DNA of 64,000 nucleotides, taken from positions 45,339,129-45,403,128 of the forward strand of contig CM051455.1 in assembly GCA_028274465.1 (NCBI GenBank), written 5' to 3'. Shown piece after piece: positions 47,326 through 59,303 of the stretch. Position numbers and translations under genes: made by a program. How positions within the stretch are numbered: the first letter of the stretch is position 1; every line of letters begins with the position of its first letter. This DNA is from Plantago ovata (lineage: Eukaryota; Streptophyta; Magnoliopsida; Lamiales; Plantaginaceae). Under the pieces are notes generated by a model. The model worked only from the letters and a program-made list of their open reading frames with translations, made no database searches and was not told where the DNA came from.

Positions 47326-48071
47326 TACAATAGTAGTAGTACTAATTTAATCATATGAATTAACTTACTAAAAGTACTTTGTTATAGATTATAGCTCGTT
47401 CTAACAATCCATTCTTCCAAAATTAAGCTAGTTAGAATTGAAAGTCGCATGGTGATTGGTGGGTGGATTTTAATGGGATTTAATTGATGAAAATGGTTCA
47501 TAATTAAAGATATGAATGTAGCTTCTTCTTTTTTTAACGTAATTTATTTATTTATATGAGATTAAATCGAACATCGAAAAATCAAAATTAAATGGGAAGC
47601 TTGCTCGTAAATGGAGATACTTCCTCCGAAAATTTTATAGTTTCCCACTTTATTTCTTTTGACTTTATTATATCCAGTTTGACATCAAATTAATCATAAT
47701 TGATTACAAAAATTAATTTTAAAAGTTATATTATACAAATATAAGAAGTATATTTTTATAATATAATAATTTAAATTATTTTTCTGTAACGAGTTATTAT
47801 TAATTTGAGATCAATTCGCACATCGAAAAATCAACAAAAATAAAGTGGGAAACTATAAAATTTCCGGAGGAACTAGTAATTATTACACTTTAAATTAAGG
47901 AATTATAATTTATTATAAGGTGGTGCAGTAAAATAGAGGTGGAGAGGTACAACCGTACAAGGTTCAATTTATGGCGGAGATATAAGATAGTTTATGGGTA
48001 CTTTCCTTGTCTCATTATAATCTATCCAGTTTTGAGTTTTTTCAGTCAACTAGTTTTGAATTTGACCATAA
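47326..48071. repeat. 746-bp direct duplication, copy 2
   Basis: Second copy of 45614-46366. Its right side runs on without a break into unique sequence (aatactctataat), which identifies it as the copy that keeps the ancestral right flank. Confidence 0.9.
47620..47873. mobile_element. Stowaway-like MITE, in duplication copy 2
   Basis: Same element as at 45917-46169, with TA at both sides; it was copied with the segment. Confidence 0.8.
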
Positions 48072-49799
48072 ATACTCTATAATATTTAATGAAATTATAT
48101 CATGAAAATATAGATATTAAATTTGCATACTATAATTTTTTAATATGTTTCATCATTATATATAATTAAAAATAATTTATAGTCAAAATTGAAGACCGTT
48201 AATCGAAAAAAAAACAAATTCAGTAAATTATAATGGGACGCTGGGAGTAAATTAAATTAGTTGGATCATAAAGGAGATTAGGTCATTTGAATGTTTGACT
48301 GCCATAAATTCATTAGTTAAGTAAGTACATGTACCTAGCTAATCAGCCATCCTATGATAATTTAAGAAGAGGATGGAGAGTTGAGATAGGTTATTGATGA
48401 GGGTGATAATTCCCCTACAGTGTTGATAAGCAACTGGGACGAGAATATATAAAGGACTGTTATTTCGGAGATAACTAGCTAGCTCTTGTCGAACCGATCA
48501 AACCGTCTACGGATCGGCTGCCTAGAGACACACTAAAGTTTGGGGGAGGAGGGAATTAGTGCAGTATATCCAACCTGTCGTATGGTCAAACTGGAGATAC
48601 TGTATATGACTTTATTTGAAGGTGAATGATGACCGACCTTGTATCAGAAACAAAGTGATGTGCTTCGTGGTGTTGGATAACTGATTTGTGCGTAGGAAAT
48701 TAAGTGATCGGAGTTAAGAGTAACCATTCCTTGTTGGGATCTATGCTATTTATAGAGAATAATTGACCTGAAGTCGATCCAATCAAATGATGACATATAT
48801 CGTCCATTGAGCTATGTAGTTGTTTACCGTGGACTTGATGTTGACTTTAGTGGGCTTGGCCCAATAGTATTGAGCTCCAGAGCCTTAGTAGTAGTTAGTG
48901 CTGAGCAACGGTCCAGAACCGAACCGAACCGAGACCGTGTGGATAGGACTTTACATTTAGACTTTTTAAGGATCGGACCGTAATGGACACGGTCCGGTCC
49001 GATTTAGACCGTAATAATTACGGTATGATCCCGGGTTTAGATCATTTGGACCGAACTTATGAACTACCAAAAAAAAACACTTAGTTACAGTGGCAAAACC
49101 GCAGAAATTTCATCCAGACAAAAAGAACCATAACACAGCCAGGCAACCAGCTCAAACATTCAAACCTAGCAAAGATTAAACATCTAAGATCGATGAATCA
49201 TCAAGATTACAAGTCCACAACCCCATTCAAAAGTTGAAACTAATGTTAAAAATCTATTACAAAAATAGTAGTACTAGACTACTAGTAGTATCCAAGTGAA
49301 TTGCAAGTCATCCCAAAATCCACAACCCATGCTTTCCATGATTCCATCAATTTTCCACAATGTAAATCACATTGTCATCATCATCAAGTCCAATTGTGTT
49401 CAATTCTGCAATGAAAAAAAATAATATTTAATTCAAGCCAAGTGAGTAGTGACATAAGAACATTTCATCCAAGCCAATTAGCCAAGTGATTTGCTAGAGA
49501 AGATATTGTAAGGCGTAAGCTAACATGCAACTTACAAGACATTAATTAATCTTCTAACCAAAACTGTCAACTAGTGAAGCAAAACCAATCCAGCAGTTGA
49601 TTAGAGAAATAGGACAACAAGCTGCTCAATGTAATTCAGCCATTACCTTCTACGATCTCTTCCAACTCCTCGAGATCCTTCAAGTTATCTTCCATGTCAC
49701 GCATTACTTTACGATTCCTTGCTCGAATCCAATCTTGAGTACAAATTAAAGCTTCCACAGTCTAGATGTTGAATTAAAAAGAAAAGAAAAGGTTACAAA

Positions 49800-49990
49800 T
49801 TGAACTAAGAACAAGATTGGATTGAGAATTGAAACATAACATAGAAACAGAATTGAGAACTGAAACAGAACACAGAAACAGAATTGAGACCAGAACTTAG
49901 AAAACTGAAACATAACACAGAAACAGAATTGAGAACTAAAACATAACACATAAACAAAATTGAGACCAGAACTCGAAAAACTGAACAAGA
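49800..49990. repeat. Short tandem repeat inside the hAT element
   Basis: About four copies of a 38-44 bp unit built from ACATAACACAGAAACAGAAT and TGAGAACTGAAAC, located between transposase exons. Confidence 0.7.
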
Positions 49991-52016
49991 CCAAAACTGA
50001 AAAAACTGAAGGAAACAGTTTTAAATAGCAACAAAAGAAGGAAAAAACTGCAATTATAATAGAAGATTTACCCGTGGGTTCAATGAGCTCCTAAAAATCA
50101 TCAACCGTGCGACCACCCGCACAAAAGGCAGATTCATATGCCACAGGTAGATAGAGGAATTGCAAGAATGTCACGTACCATCCGTGAAACAACCGTATAA
50201 TGATGGCCATTTAAACGCCACCAAGCTAATGAATCTAAACCATCATCTCCTTCTCCTAACATTCCGGCCAAGTACCTCTCAAACTCACTTCTCATATTCC
50301 CAGTTCTCCCTTTATCATTTTAGCTCTTTCTTTGAGACCAGTCATATAGTCCCCGTTTGCTGAGAGAGTAGGTATTTTGATAGGAGTAATTTGCAGATCA
50401 GTACTTGGGGCAGTTTGAGGAGCATAAGGATACAAGGCTCGATATTCATCGAATAATTCAAAGGCACACTTCTTCACATCAATGGCCAATTTCTCAGCTT
50501 CTTCCTTCCCAAACATGTCTTGTAGAGTTAGAATAACATATTCAAATTTCAGATGGGGATCAAGAATCAGAGCCATGTAAACCATAATGTTCATTTTCTT
50601 TAAGTCACCCCAATACTTATCATACTTCTCTTTCATGACAACATCCATTGATTGCATCTTTTCATTTGCATTCTATTTCCACCCCTTCAACATAGGAAGT
50701 GCGCCGGATATTTCAAAACGACTTGTATTGCTTGTCAAATATAAAGAACCCGAGATACGGTTTGTCAAAGAGTAAAACCCTTCCGAAAACATTACCAGAT
50801 TCCCCATATTTGTCCAATCGTCTTCAGTAGGGGGCTGTTCATCAATCTTTGTTGAAGGCGGCAAAGTAATTCCAGCAATAGCATTTCGTAACTTATACGC
50901 AACATTCAACATCTTATACGTGGAATTCCAACGCATAGGGCAATCTTGAGTTAGCAAAGCTTTGGTATCTATACCAAGTCTATTCCCAAGAACCTTCAAT
51001 CTTTGAAATCTTGTAGGAGAGTTTCTTTTGAATTAAACTGTTGTCCTCACCCCGTTGATGGATACTTCTTCCTCACTAATCCCATCCCAAACCAAAAGAT
51101 TGATTATATGAGCTATGCACCGTATATGAATATGCTTCCCCTTGCTAATACATGCATCAATGTCAATCATTCTTGCCAAATATGCGCATGCGGTATTGTT
51201 GGCGCCTGCATTATCAACAGTCACCGTGAAGAGCTTGCCAGCGATACCCCAAGACACTAGACAGTCTTTAACCCCTTTGCCTATGTCTTCACCTTTGTGA
51301 CTAGTAATAGGGCGGAAGTTGATCACCCTTTTTTGCAACTTCCATTCATCATCAATGAAATGGGCCGTGATACACATATAGTTGAGCTTCTTATTAGATG
51401 TCCATGTGTCGGTGGTTATGCTAACTCTTTGGCAAGAATCTCTCAAAACACCTTTCAACATTAACTTTTCCTTCTTATACATTTTCAGAACATCTCGTGC
51501 AACGGTAAAACGTGACTGACAAGTGTATTTAGGACAAGCTGCTGCCATCAAACACACATATCCAGGAGACTCGGCAAATCTAAAAGAAAGACCTTCTAGA
51601 ATAACCATTGCAGTAACAGCGCCTCTAACTTTTGCCAAATTCATAGTGGAATATTTCAATTTTCCCTCAACATCTTCACCATTATCACCCCCAAATCCAG
51701 GTTTATAGTTCAGCTCAATTTGCTTACCTTTTCCATGATTTGCTGGATTCTGTAGGCATCTTTCATGATGATTTTTCACATTTTTAGTGCCATTTACATT
51801 ACCATAAGCTGAAAAATTATGTTCGCAAACTTACATTCTGCACGAACAGATGTGCTTTCCCGATACTCGAGGAAGTCATCCCAATAAGTCTTTTTCTTCT
51901 TGTTCTTCGCCCTTTTAATTGATGTAAGTTCGCCCCTCGTTTAATTTCTTAGTTGGTGGTAATGAATTGCGTATCTCTTCTAGTTCTTCATCAGTGAGTT
52001 CTAGTGTGCCAGCAGC

Positions 52017-52777
52017 TATGGCTGGGCATAAAAGCCACCCGCCCGACCCACCCGCGCAAATCGCCCGCATCTAATTCGTTCGTGATGGCTTACTTCGTGT
52101 TATACCCGTCCGCGGTTGAGAAAATGTTTCAACCGCGACGGGTCGGGTGGGTGGCGGCTTGACGGTTGCAAACCGCCATCACCCACCCGCCCCAACCCGC
52201 CATAGTATATAATGTTTTTTATATATATTCATTAGTATTACTTAAGTAATAAGTTACCCATAGTATTTCTTTTAAATATTTATAACTATTTAATAATAAG
52301 CTACGGGATTAGTGTTTTTGGTTTCAATTGTTGGTTAGCAAGTTGATCATGGCACATTTTCAAGTGTGGTTTTTGTGTTCGCTTGTTAGGTTGCCCCGTT
52401 TTCGTCCCATTCTTTGTACTTTACTTCGACCTCTTTTCATTATAATATAAATTTGGCCGTTTAAAAAAAATTATTGTAATTTTTATGTTTAAAACTTATT
52501 TTCATTTTGGACATGTACCAATAATGGATCGATAGTTTGCATTTTCAACTTCGTTATTTCAATTTTTCGTTTGTTAATGAGTGTGATTTCTATCGAATTT
52601 GGATATTATTAACCACCCGCCTTTCGCCCGCCATTCCCCCGCGCATTTTTATAACCCACCCGCGACGGTTTGAGTGTTTTTCTCACCCGCCGCAGTTTGT
52701 AAATAAATTCACCCGCATACGGTGGGTCGGCTTGATTTTGTTAGAAACCCGCCTACACCCGCCCACGCTCACCCCTA
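52017..52777. mobile_element. hAT-type element nested in the transposase exon
   Basis: On the minus strand the right-hand end begins TAGGGGTGAGCGTGGGCGGG; the other end is the diverged TATGGCTGGGC. Both subterminal zones are rich in ACCCGCC/GGCGGGT repeats. The flanks carry GTGCCAGC on both sides (52006-52013, 52778-52785), with three extra bases AGC at the left junction. Removing the insert and one GTGCCAGC restores the reading frame of the surrounding transposase exon. Confidence 0.7.
52313..52470 (+). repeat. Possible short retroposon tail
   Basis: Ends ...CTTTTCATTATAATATAAAT, then TTGGCCGTTT and an A run (52463-52470), the usual appearance of a plant LINE/SINE 3' end. No internal promoter boxes were identified. 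Confidence 0.3.
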
Positions 52778-54240
52778 GTGCCAGCCTCAACCGACATAAC
52801 GAGGTAGCGCTGTCATCACTCACGCCCTCAGACTGACACTTCCGTCTATGCAAAGTTGGTCAAATGGTTGGGAATCGTAGGGGACAATGACAAAAAAAAA
52901 AAAAAAGAAGGGCAAAGTTCGAGAGTCAGGGCCGACCTAAGAAGAACAGGCCAAAAGCCTTAGTCCAAACTGGTGCATATGTCCGCTACCCGCTCCCGCT
53001 TTGCTCAGACAGAAAGAATGTTGCACCTTCACTTTCGTCTAGAAGGCCGTTGGTAGTCCAAGCTTGGATCCTACTCCCGCTTTTGCCGGTGAATCTGCTC
53101 TTTTTGTTGCCATCTACATACAATGATACAAACAGAAAATTTCAGTACACAAGCACACTAAGAAATCTTCTAAAATAAGCATAGAAATTAATAAGCTTAA
53201 ACCAAATTTCAGTAAATTACAGCTTGCTAAAAGAAGCATACAAACAGAAAATTGCAGTAAAAATACCAAATTGCAGCAAATATATCAAAATCGAACAGGT
53301 AACATATATCAAAATATCAAATAGTTCATGTAACTCAAGTACTCAACAATCTTCCAACAGTCCACCAACCAATTTGTTTCAAACAATAAACAAACATGAA
53401 TGAGTTATCAAAATTGAGAACTGAGAAGCTGAAACAAATAGTCGAGATATACTATAGTTACAGTAACAGAGAGAGTCCAGAATCGAGATATACATCTAGA
53501 GTAATCAAATCGAGGTAGACAGATCACAGGTGGTGCCGTGGTGGTCCGGTGGCAGTCGGCTCCTCTTTGTGACTGTGTGTGTCTGTGAGTTGTGTGAGAA
53601 ACAGAGGAGACCAGAGGAGATCGAGATTTACCTTTCCGGTGCCGGTGGCGGAAGAGCAGCGTCTGCTGTCTGCGTGCTAAGTGAAAACGGCAGCAGCTGC
53701 AGGTTAGGTTTAGGAAAGGAGGGAGAGAATTTGTATGGAAAAGTAGAAAACTAATTGTATTTTGTATATATATTTAAAAAATAAAATAAATAAAAAGTCC
53801 GGTCCAGACCGTAAAAATTACGGTTTTGGACCGGGACCGAACTTTGACAAAACCCTTGGACCGGAGACCAGACCGTATTTTACGGTCCCGGTTGGTTTAT
53901 GCTCAACACTAGTAGTAGTGGTAACTTCCTTTGAGTACATGTTTCATATATTTTCGTGGTAAGACATTCGGAGTTATATCTTTGCATACTTCTCTTCCGT
54001 ATGTCATAGCTTCCGGGGGCTTAGTTCCTCTACTGTGTACATACTCCGTGGCATACATTGTACTTCGTAAGTAGTCTTCTCTTGAGCTTTGTCTGCTTCT
54101 TAGTGTTGGTTGGTTCGTAGGGCATACCATGTTGCTGAGGTACTACTATTGCAGGTCTCTTCAGTAGGTGTGACCTCTTCTGAACCCCTTATATATTACG
54201 AATGAGCTCGCCGTACTTCGTTTCAAACGCTCTTAGGGGG

Positions 54241-55997
54241 ATGGTACATATTTCAAACTCTTCTAACATATTTTGCTTAATATACGTCTAAGAGCATGGA
54301 ATAAAATCAGATGACTTATCAAATGACGAGTATAAATTTCTTAGTTCCGGTTGCACATTAAATTTTACAACTTATAGTCTGATTCAGATTTTGGGTCCAT
54401 ATGTAAAGTTATGGTTTGGGCTTCGTTTAGATAGTGGCCTAACGTAACCGTGAGTTATACATGACTTTCACTCTTTAGTCTTTTACTCCGTACTTAATTG
54501 TCAAGTTAATGTGTTCAATCTATTTAATTGCCGTCACATGAACTAGAAACTACTTGAAGCCTTAAACTGGACCAGAAGCTACTACTTAAAACTGTTAACA
54601 TTAAAGTTCAACTTTAGTTATTTACGAACTCCCCTTCCAGCTTTATCTAAAACCTCATTACGAGTTTCTCGAGCTTTCTAATTAAACAATCTACCATGCC
54701 ATGTGTGAGTTTGTAATGTTCAAGTAATTCTTCATAAGTTAGATAAAATGTGGTCTTGAACGAATAATTTTCTGAGAATAAAACAAGATCAGCCGAGACA
54801 AAATCGTGAAAATTTTCTTTGATATGATATGATATGCTTGATTATTTGTGTAATAAGAAGAATATAAAAACTTTACCTAACTCATGTCGAGAGATATAAT
54901 TCTAAAAGTTCACGAAATATCCAAAATTATACATCTCTTAACCAAAAACGCAAGTGGTTGAATTTAAACAGTGCCTAATTTTACTATCTGACCATTGATG
55001 GCCTAACACGTTGACAATTTATGGTTTCTGCCAAATCATCGGCCTAGTTAATTTGGTGGGCTTAGCAAACACATGCTATCTTAATGGGCCCGGCCCGAGT
55101 AGCAGACAGGACCTAATCATGACTCTGTAAATTTCCCATAATAGCCGCTCGTCACATGAACTTGATGGCTGAAGGATGTAAGAGCTTTGTAGGGGTTGAT
55201 ATGTAAATTCATGAGGCGACAAAGAGATTCTAATAATTCAGTGAAAGAGAGGGGTACAAGGTAGATCTTTGGGTGGGGTACCACAATATTGTTTTTGGCG
55301 GTGGTGGTTGCAGTGTGGCATTGTACTCTCGGTACTACTACTAAATTAAAATTTTAATATTTGTACTATCTCGCTCGTACATTGACGTTGTACATTAATA
55401 TTCAATCCGACCTTTTAGGTTGGCGCGCTTATTTCTGAGTTCATGATCACTAGGAATCGGAATGATACCATTGATACGTGTTCTTACACGTGAACTGTAT
55501 CTTAACTCGTGCGTGCATCGAAAACTTTTCAATGGGTTACACGTCTTGGAGTTAATCTAGAGCTGACGTTGAATTTCTTATGGATGAATTTTCAAAAGAA
55601 AAACAAACGGTGCACCTTATTAATATGGATACCCTTCTTAATCAATTTAGGATCTCTTAAATTTTAAGGCATTACATACCGTCCCAATTAATTAACATTC
55701 ATTTGATTTTATGTATAATTTTTAATAAATATATTATGTATTTAACTGATGGAGTCATAATAAAGTACTGATAAATAAAAGTTGAATAAAAAAGGCATAA
55801 AAAATGAATGTGACGAATAAAAAAATAAACGGAAATAAATGGGACAGTATTTTTACCTTTACCTTCATCTTTTCCTTTTCCAGACACACTTTTAGTTTCG
55901 AGTACGCATCTTAAGCATGGTGTGATTCCAAATGTCATTTTGATATATTTTCATGGAATTCATATCAAATCTCTTCACTTTCTAAAATTCTAATGTG
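54241..55997. other. Intergenic, nothing recognised
   Basis: AT-rich. Frames are short and unremarkable. Confidence 0.4.
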
Positions 55998-55999
55998 TA

Positions 56000-56249
56000 C
56001 TCCCTCCGTCCCAGAACTGTTGCACCATTTTGTCATTTTGGGCGTCCCGTTAGAATTGCACCATTTCACTTCTTTGTCATATTTGAACATGGTTATAATA
56101 ATTTTATATTCCATCAACACATTTTTGTGACCACAAATTCTCCATAAAGTAAAATCAACACCCATTATCAATATAACTCAATATTTAACTCTTCTCCTTA
56201 TTTTTTATGCCCAAAATCAAATGGTGCAACTACTCTGGGACGGAGGAAG
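56000..56249. mobile_element. Stowaway MITE, complete
   Basis: A 250-bp element with TA target duplication (55998-55999, 56250-56251). TIRs are CTCCCTCCGTCCCAGAAC and, inverted, CTTCCTCCGTCCCAGA. Subterminal TTGCACCATTT is repeated in inverted orientation (AAATGGTGCAA). It serves as the uninterrupted reference for the split copy at 17067-18245. Confidence 0.88.
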
Positions 56250-56251
56250 TA

Positions 56252-57230
56252 TGTCCATATATATATATTTTTTTTAAGAATTGTTTAATCTAGAACATTG
56301 TTAGAGTATTGTGCATAAGTAATGGTTAAGTTTAGAATAACTTACGTTTAATTAGCATTGTCGTAGTAGTTATGTCATGTGAGCTGAAATTTATTGACGA
56401 CTCAGTTTCTAAGTTGATCAACCATGGAATTACAAGAATCCATGCAAAATAGTGCAGTACTACTCCTGAAATAGAAACAGATCCTCAAGCATAATCAATG
56501 TGTTCTTTCAAAACTAGTAGCCGCAGCATTAAATTGATTAATTATGTATACATCAATATATATATATACCTTGCCGAGTTCTCTAGAGTTCTCGATCTGT
56601 TAAGTTTTCGATTCCGACCGGTCTCTGTGTTTCAAATGGGGAGACCTACAAGAAAGGGACCTTTCAAGTTTCATCCATGGGCCATGAGCATTGGCTGTCA
56701 ATTCAAGTGGCGGAGTAAACCAGAAAGAGATTAACTTTTATAGGGCAAGTTGCCTGAACAATGTTGGTAAGATTTAGTAGGAGATTGGCCTGAATACCTG
56801 ATATTCAATCTATATCAATTTCCACACGTGTGTAAATGTGTAAGTTTGGGCGGGGCTTTAGTGGATTGATCCGCCTCTTCTTGGGAGCTTCATTAGGACA
56901 TATTGGGCTTTAGAGTTGGACTTTGGTTGTTAGTCTTAGTTCGACTTATTGGGCGATGTACTTCTGTCTGCAATTACGGTCCATGTGTTTCTATTTAGGG
57001 CTTATTACATATATATATTGCTCCCCTCTTGGTCTTATAATATTTTACGTCCAAATTATCATCTACGTATTACATTTAGATCTAAAATTGAAAAAAAGTT
57101 CACCAAATAATACAACACTGTTCATTCAGTGCCGACCAAACATGACCTTAAATATTTTATAAGTTTCTTTTACTTTTTAATTTTAATTTTCATTTTTTTT
57201 AATTTTTCCTCCTTATTCCGATACCGGAAT
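56252..57230. other. Intergenic, nothing recognised
   Basis: No supported feature. The frame at 56498-56734 is not protein-like. Confidence 0.35.
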
Positions 57231-57231
57231 C

Positions 57232-57362
57232 GCACAGCTCCGATTGGAGTTGTGTACACAGCTCCAACGGAGCATAACATCTTCGATCGGAGTTGTGTAC
57301 AAAGCTTCATCAGAGCATAACAACTCCAATTGGAGCTCAACATCATAGTTCGGAGTTGTGTG
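57232..57362. repeat. Short repeats of TCCGATTGGAGTTGTGTAC type
   Basis: Four variants of GGAGTTGTGT alternate with AGCTCCAA/GAGCATAAC motifs. The same motif continues on the far side of the LTR element (CACGGCTCTGATTGGAG at about 59305), so the LTR element inserted into this repeat. Confidence 0.6.
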
Positions 57363-57828
57363 TGTTAACCATGGATTTTCATAACCTGCAAATAATCAAT
57401 AAAAGAGGCAAATAAAACATGAAACATGATTTTATTCATAACTTTTGGGTACAATCTTCGTGGATCTCTTGATTCCTCTCTCTAATTGATATAAACTGGA
57501 TTACCGGGGTCAAATGACCTGTTCCAGATTTGGATCTGACCTACAATTTGGTAGTAGGGTTTGAATTTGGGTTTAACCTACAATTTAGTAGTAGGGAGTT
57601 TAATGTAGTCGTTTGTGACTCCATCTCTAACTATCTAGCTCTAATCACCATCTCATATTTATAGGTGAGTGGTGACTTAGGTGCAAGCTAAATCATATCT
57701 TTAGGGATATGATAAGAATATTCTCCTAATCATATAATTACCATCATATTTTTGTGATAATTATCTTTAATTACAAAGATATTCTATCGTAGTAAAACAC
57801 CACAATTTACGCAATTCAGGTGTCTACA
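57363..57828 (-). repeat. LTR A (3' LTR in element orientation)
   Basis: Plus-strand borders are TGTTAACC and GTGTCTACA. It is the best preserved copy. Confidence 0.85.
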
Positions 57829-57888
57829 AATGCCCCCTCGAGACGAGTTGTAGAGACTTGATGACGGTTACAACTTGTCTCGAAATTT

Positions 57889-58297
57889 TGATGTAGAACT
57901 TGAATCTTGATTTGACATGCCCCGAAAGTAATTTAACATGCCCATGAAATCAGCGGCATCCGCAAAAGATATCACCACCAAAATAAGACCATTCTTGGGT
58001 CGAGCTGATCCAAGCTTGATTTACTTTTAATTTTTTCCACACTTCAACGATTTAAGCATGCACATGAACATTTTCACTTCATCTTTTCCTTGGCCATCAC
58101 TCCAGCATTTTTTTATACTTGGAAGCAAGTTTGGCCTGTTCTATCTAGACCTTATGCACGTGATCATTGCTCATGCTATCTTTTCCAAATGAGACTCTTA
58201 CTTTTCCGTATTCCTTTTATTTGATTTGGATCCGGTAGAACTTGATACTTGATTTGGCATGCCCCCAACGGTGATTTAACATGCCCCATAAAATTTT
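57889..58297. repeat. Internal direct repeat of the LTR element
   Basis: Two copies of a roughly 60-bp unit (57889-57948 and 58236-58297) share GTAGAACTTGA, then CTTGATTTG(A/G)CATGCCC, then GATTTAACATGCCC-like ends. Confidence 0.7.
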
Positions 58298-58361
58298 ACG
58301 AACTAAGATCTTGAGAGACAAGAGATGAAGAGCGAAAATCGTCCCACTGGGCGTGCCAATT

Positions 58362-58815
58362 TCTTAACCATGGATTTTCATAGCGTGTAAATAATCAATA
58401 CAAGAGGCAAATAAAACATGAAACATGATTTTATTCATAACTTTTGGGGTACAATCTTCGTGGACCTCTTAATTCCTCTCTCTAATTGATATAAATTGGA
58501 TTGCCGGGGTCAAATGACTTGTTCCAGATTTGGACCTAAAATTTGGTAGTAGAGTTTGAATTTGAGTTTAACCTACAATTTAGTAGTAGGGGGTTTGATG
58601 AAGTCGTTTGTGACTTCATCTCTAACTATCTAGCTCTAATCACCATCTCATATTTATAGGTGAGCGGTGACTTAAGGGGCAAGCTAAATCATATATTTAG
58701 GGATATGATCTAATCCTATAATTATTATCATATATTTTGTAATAATTATATATAATTACAAAGATATTCTATTATAGTAAAACACCACAAAATTTACGCA
58801 ATTCAGGTGTCTAAA
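58362..58815 (-). repeat. LTR B (5' LTR in element orientation)
   Basis: Starts TCTTAACC and ends GTGTCTAAA on the plus strand. It is followed directly by ATGTGCACAC. Confidence 0.85.
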
Positions 58816-58825
58816 ATGTGCACAC

Positions 58826-59298
58826 ATGAAACATGATTTTATTCATAACTTTTGGGGTACAATTTTCATGGACCTCTTGATCGGTTCCTCTCTCTAATTG
58901 ATATAAATTTGATTACCGGGGTCAAATGACTTGTTCCGAATTTGGATCTAACCTACATTTGGTAGTAGGGTTTGAATTTGGACTTGTTCCGGATTTGGAT
59001 CTAACCTACATTTGGTAGCAAGGTTTGAATTTGGACTTAATCTACAATTTAGTAGTAGGGAGTTTGATGAATTCGTTTGTGACTCAATCTCTAACTATCT
59101 AGCTCTAATCACCATATCATATTTATAGGTGAGTGGTGCCTTAGGGGGCAAGCTAAATCATATTCTTAGGGATATGATAAGAATATATATTCTCCTAATC
59201 CTATAATTATCATCATATATATTGTGATAATTATCTCTAATTACAAAGGTATTCTATCGTAGTAAAACACCACAATTTACACATTTTAGGTGTCTACA
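58826..59298 (-). repeat. Third, truncated LTR copy in tandem with LTR B
   Basis: Begins inside the LTR at ATGAAACATGATTTTATTCA, lacking the first 58 bp or so, and ends GTGTCTACA. It is followed by the same ATGTGCACAC that follows LTR B. It also contains an internal duplication of the CTTGTTCC(G/A)(A/G)ATTTGGATC segment. Confidence 0.8.
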
Positions 59299-59303
59299 AT
59301 GTG

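Larger units (their letters stand above)
49650..52797 (-). pseudogene. hAT transposase with BED zinc finger, disrupted
   Basis: Reading leftward on the minus strand. The start MSVEAG (52797) is cut by a nested element and resumes as LELTDEELEEIRNSLP. A BED-type finger follows: YWDDFLEYRE, AEC, then after an intron KNHHERCLQNP. The hAT core includes ITTDTWTSNKKLNYMCITAH and a VDNAGANN segment (51779-51033), then further core to 50673 and 50657-50292. The C-terminal dimerisation region reads SLAWWRLNGHHYTVVSRMVR then DILAIPLST, and ends in VEALICTQDWIRARN at about 49740. Damage: an in-frame stop after GEGRTYIN-like sequence near 51905, a frameshift near 51020, TAG near 50668, and another frameshift in the C-terminal region near 50140. 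Not functional. Confidence 0.8.
48896..53911 (-). mobile_element. hAT transposon, decayed, 8-bp target duplication
   Basis: The element is flanked by a perfect 8-bp duplication GTAGTAGT (48888-48895 and 53912-53919). The ends are TAGTGCTGAGCA and, inverted, TAGTGTTGAGCA. Subterminal zones contain GGTCCAGAACCG and GGACCGT-type repeats on both sides. It carries a BED-finger hAT transposase on the minus strand, broken by stops, frameshifts and a nested insertion. Confidence 0.88.
48404..54232. repeat. Possible solo LTR split by the hAT element
   Basis: Sequence flanking the hAT (48404-48895 and 53912 to about 54232) begins TGATAATTCCCCTA and ends TTAGGGGGATGGTACA, giving a TG...CA layout with short inverted ends. 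It contains a TATA-like TATTTATAGAGA signal near 48750. No matching second LTR or target duplication was found, so this is tentative. Confidence 0.3.
57363..58815 (-). mobile_element. Compact non-coding LTR retrotransposon (TRIM/LARD-like)
   Basis: Two direct LTRs of about 466 and 454 bp (57363-57828, 58362-58815) enclose an internal region of about 533 bp. Read on the minus strand, LTRs start TGTAGACACC and end GGTTAACA. Just inside the 5' LTR is TTGGCACGCCCAGTGGGAC, a primer-binding-site context. Just before the 3' LTR is CTCGAGGGGGCATT, a polypurine tract. The outer flanks GTGTG and ATGTG agree at 4 of 5 positions as target duplication. The internal region has no gag or pol frame, so mobilisation must have been in trans. 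LTR similarity is high but not complete, so insertion is not very recent. Confidence 0.8.
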
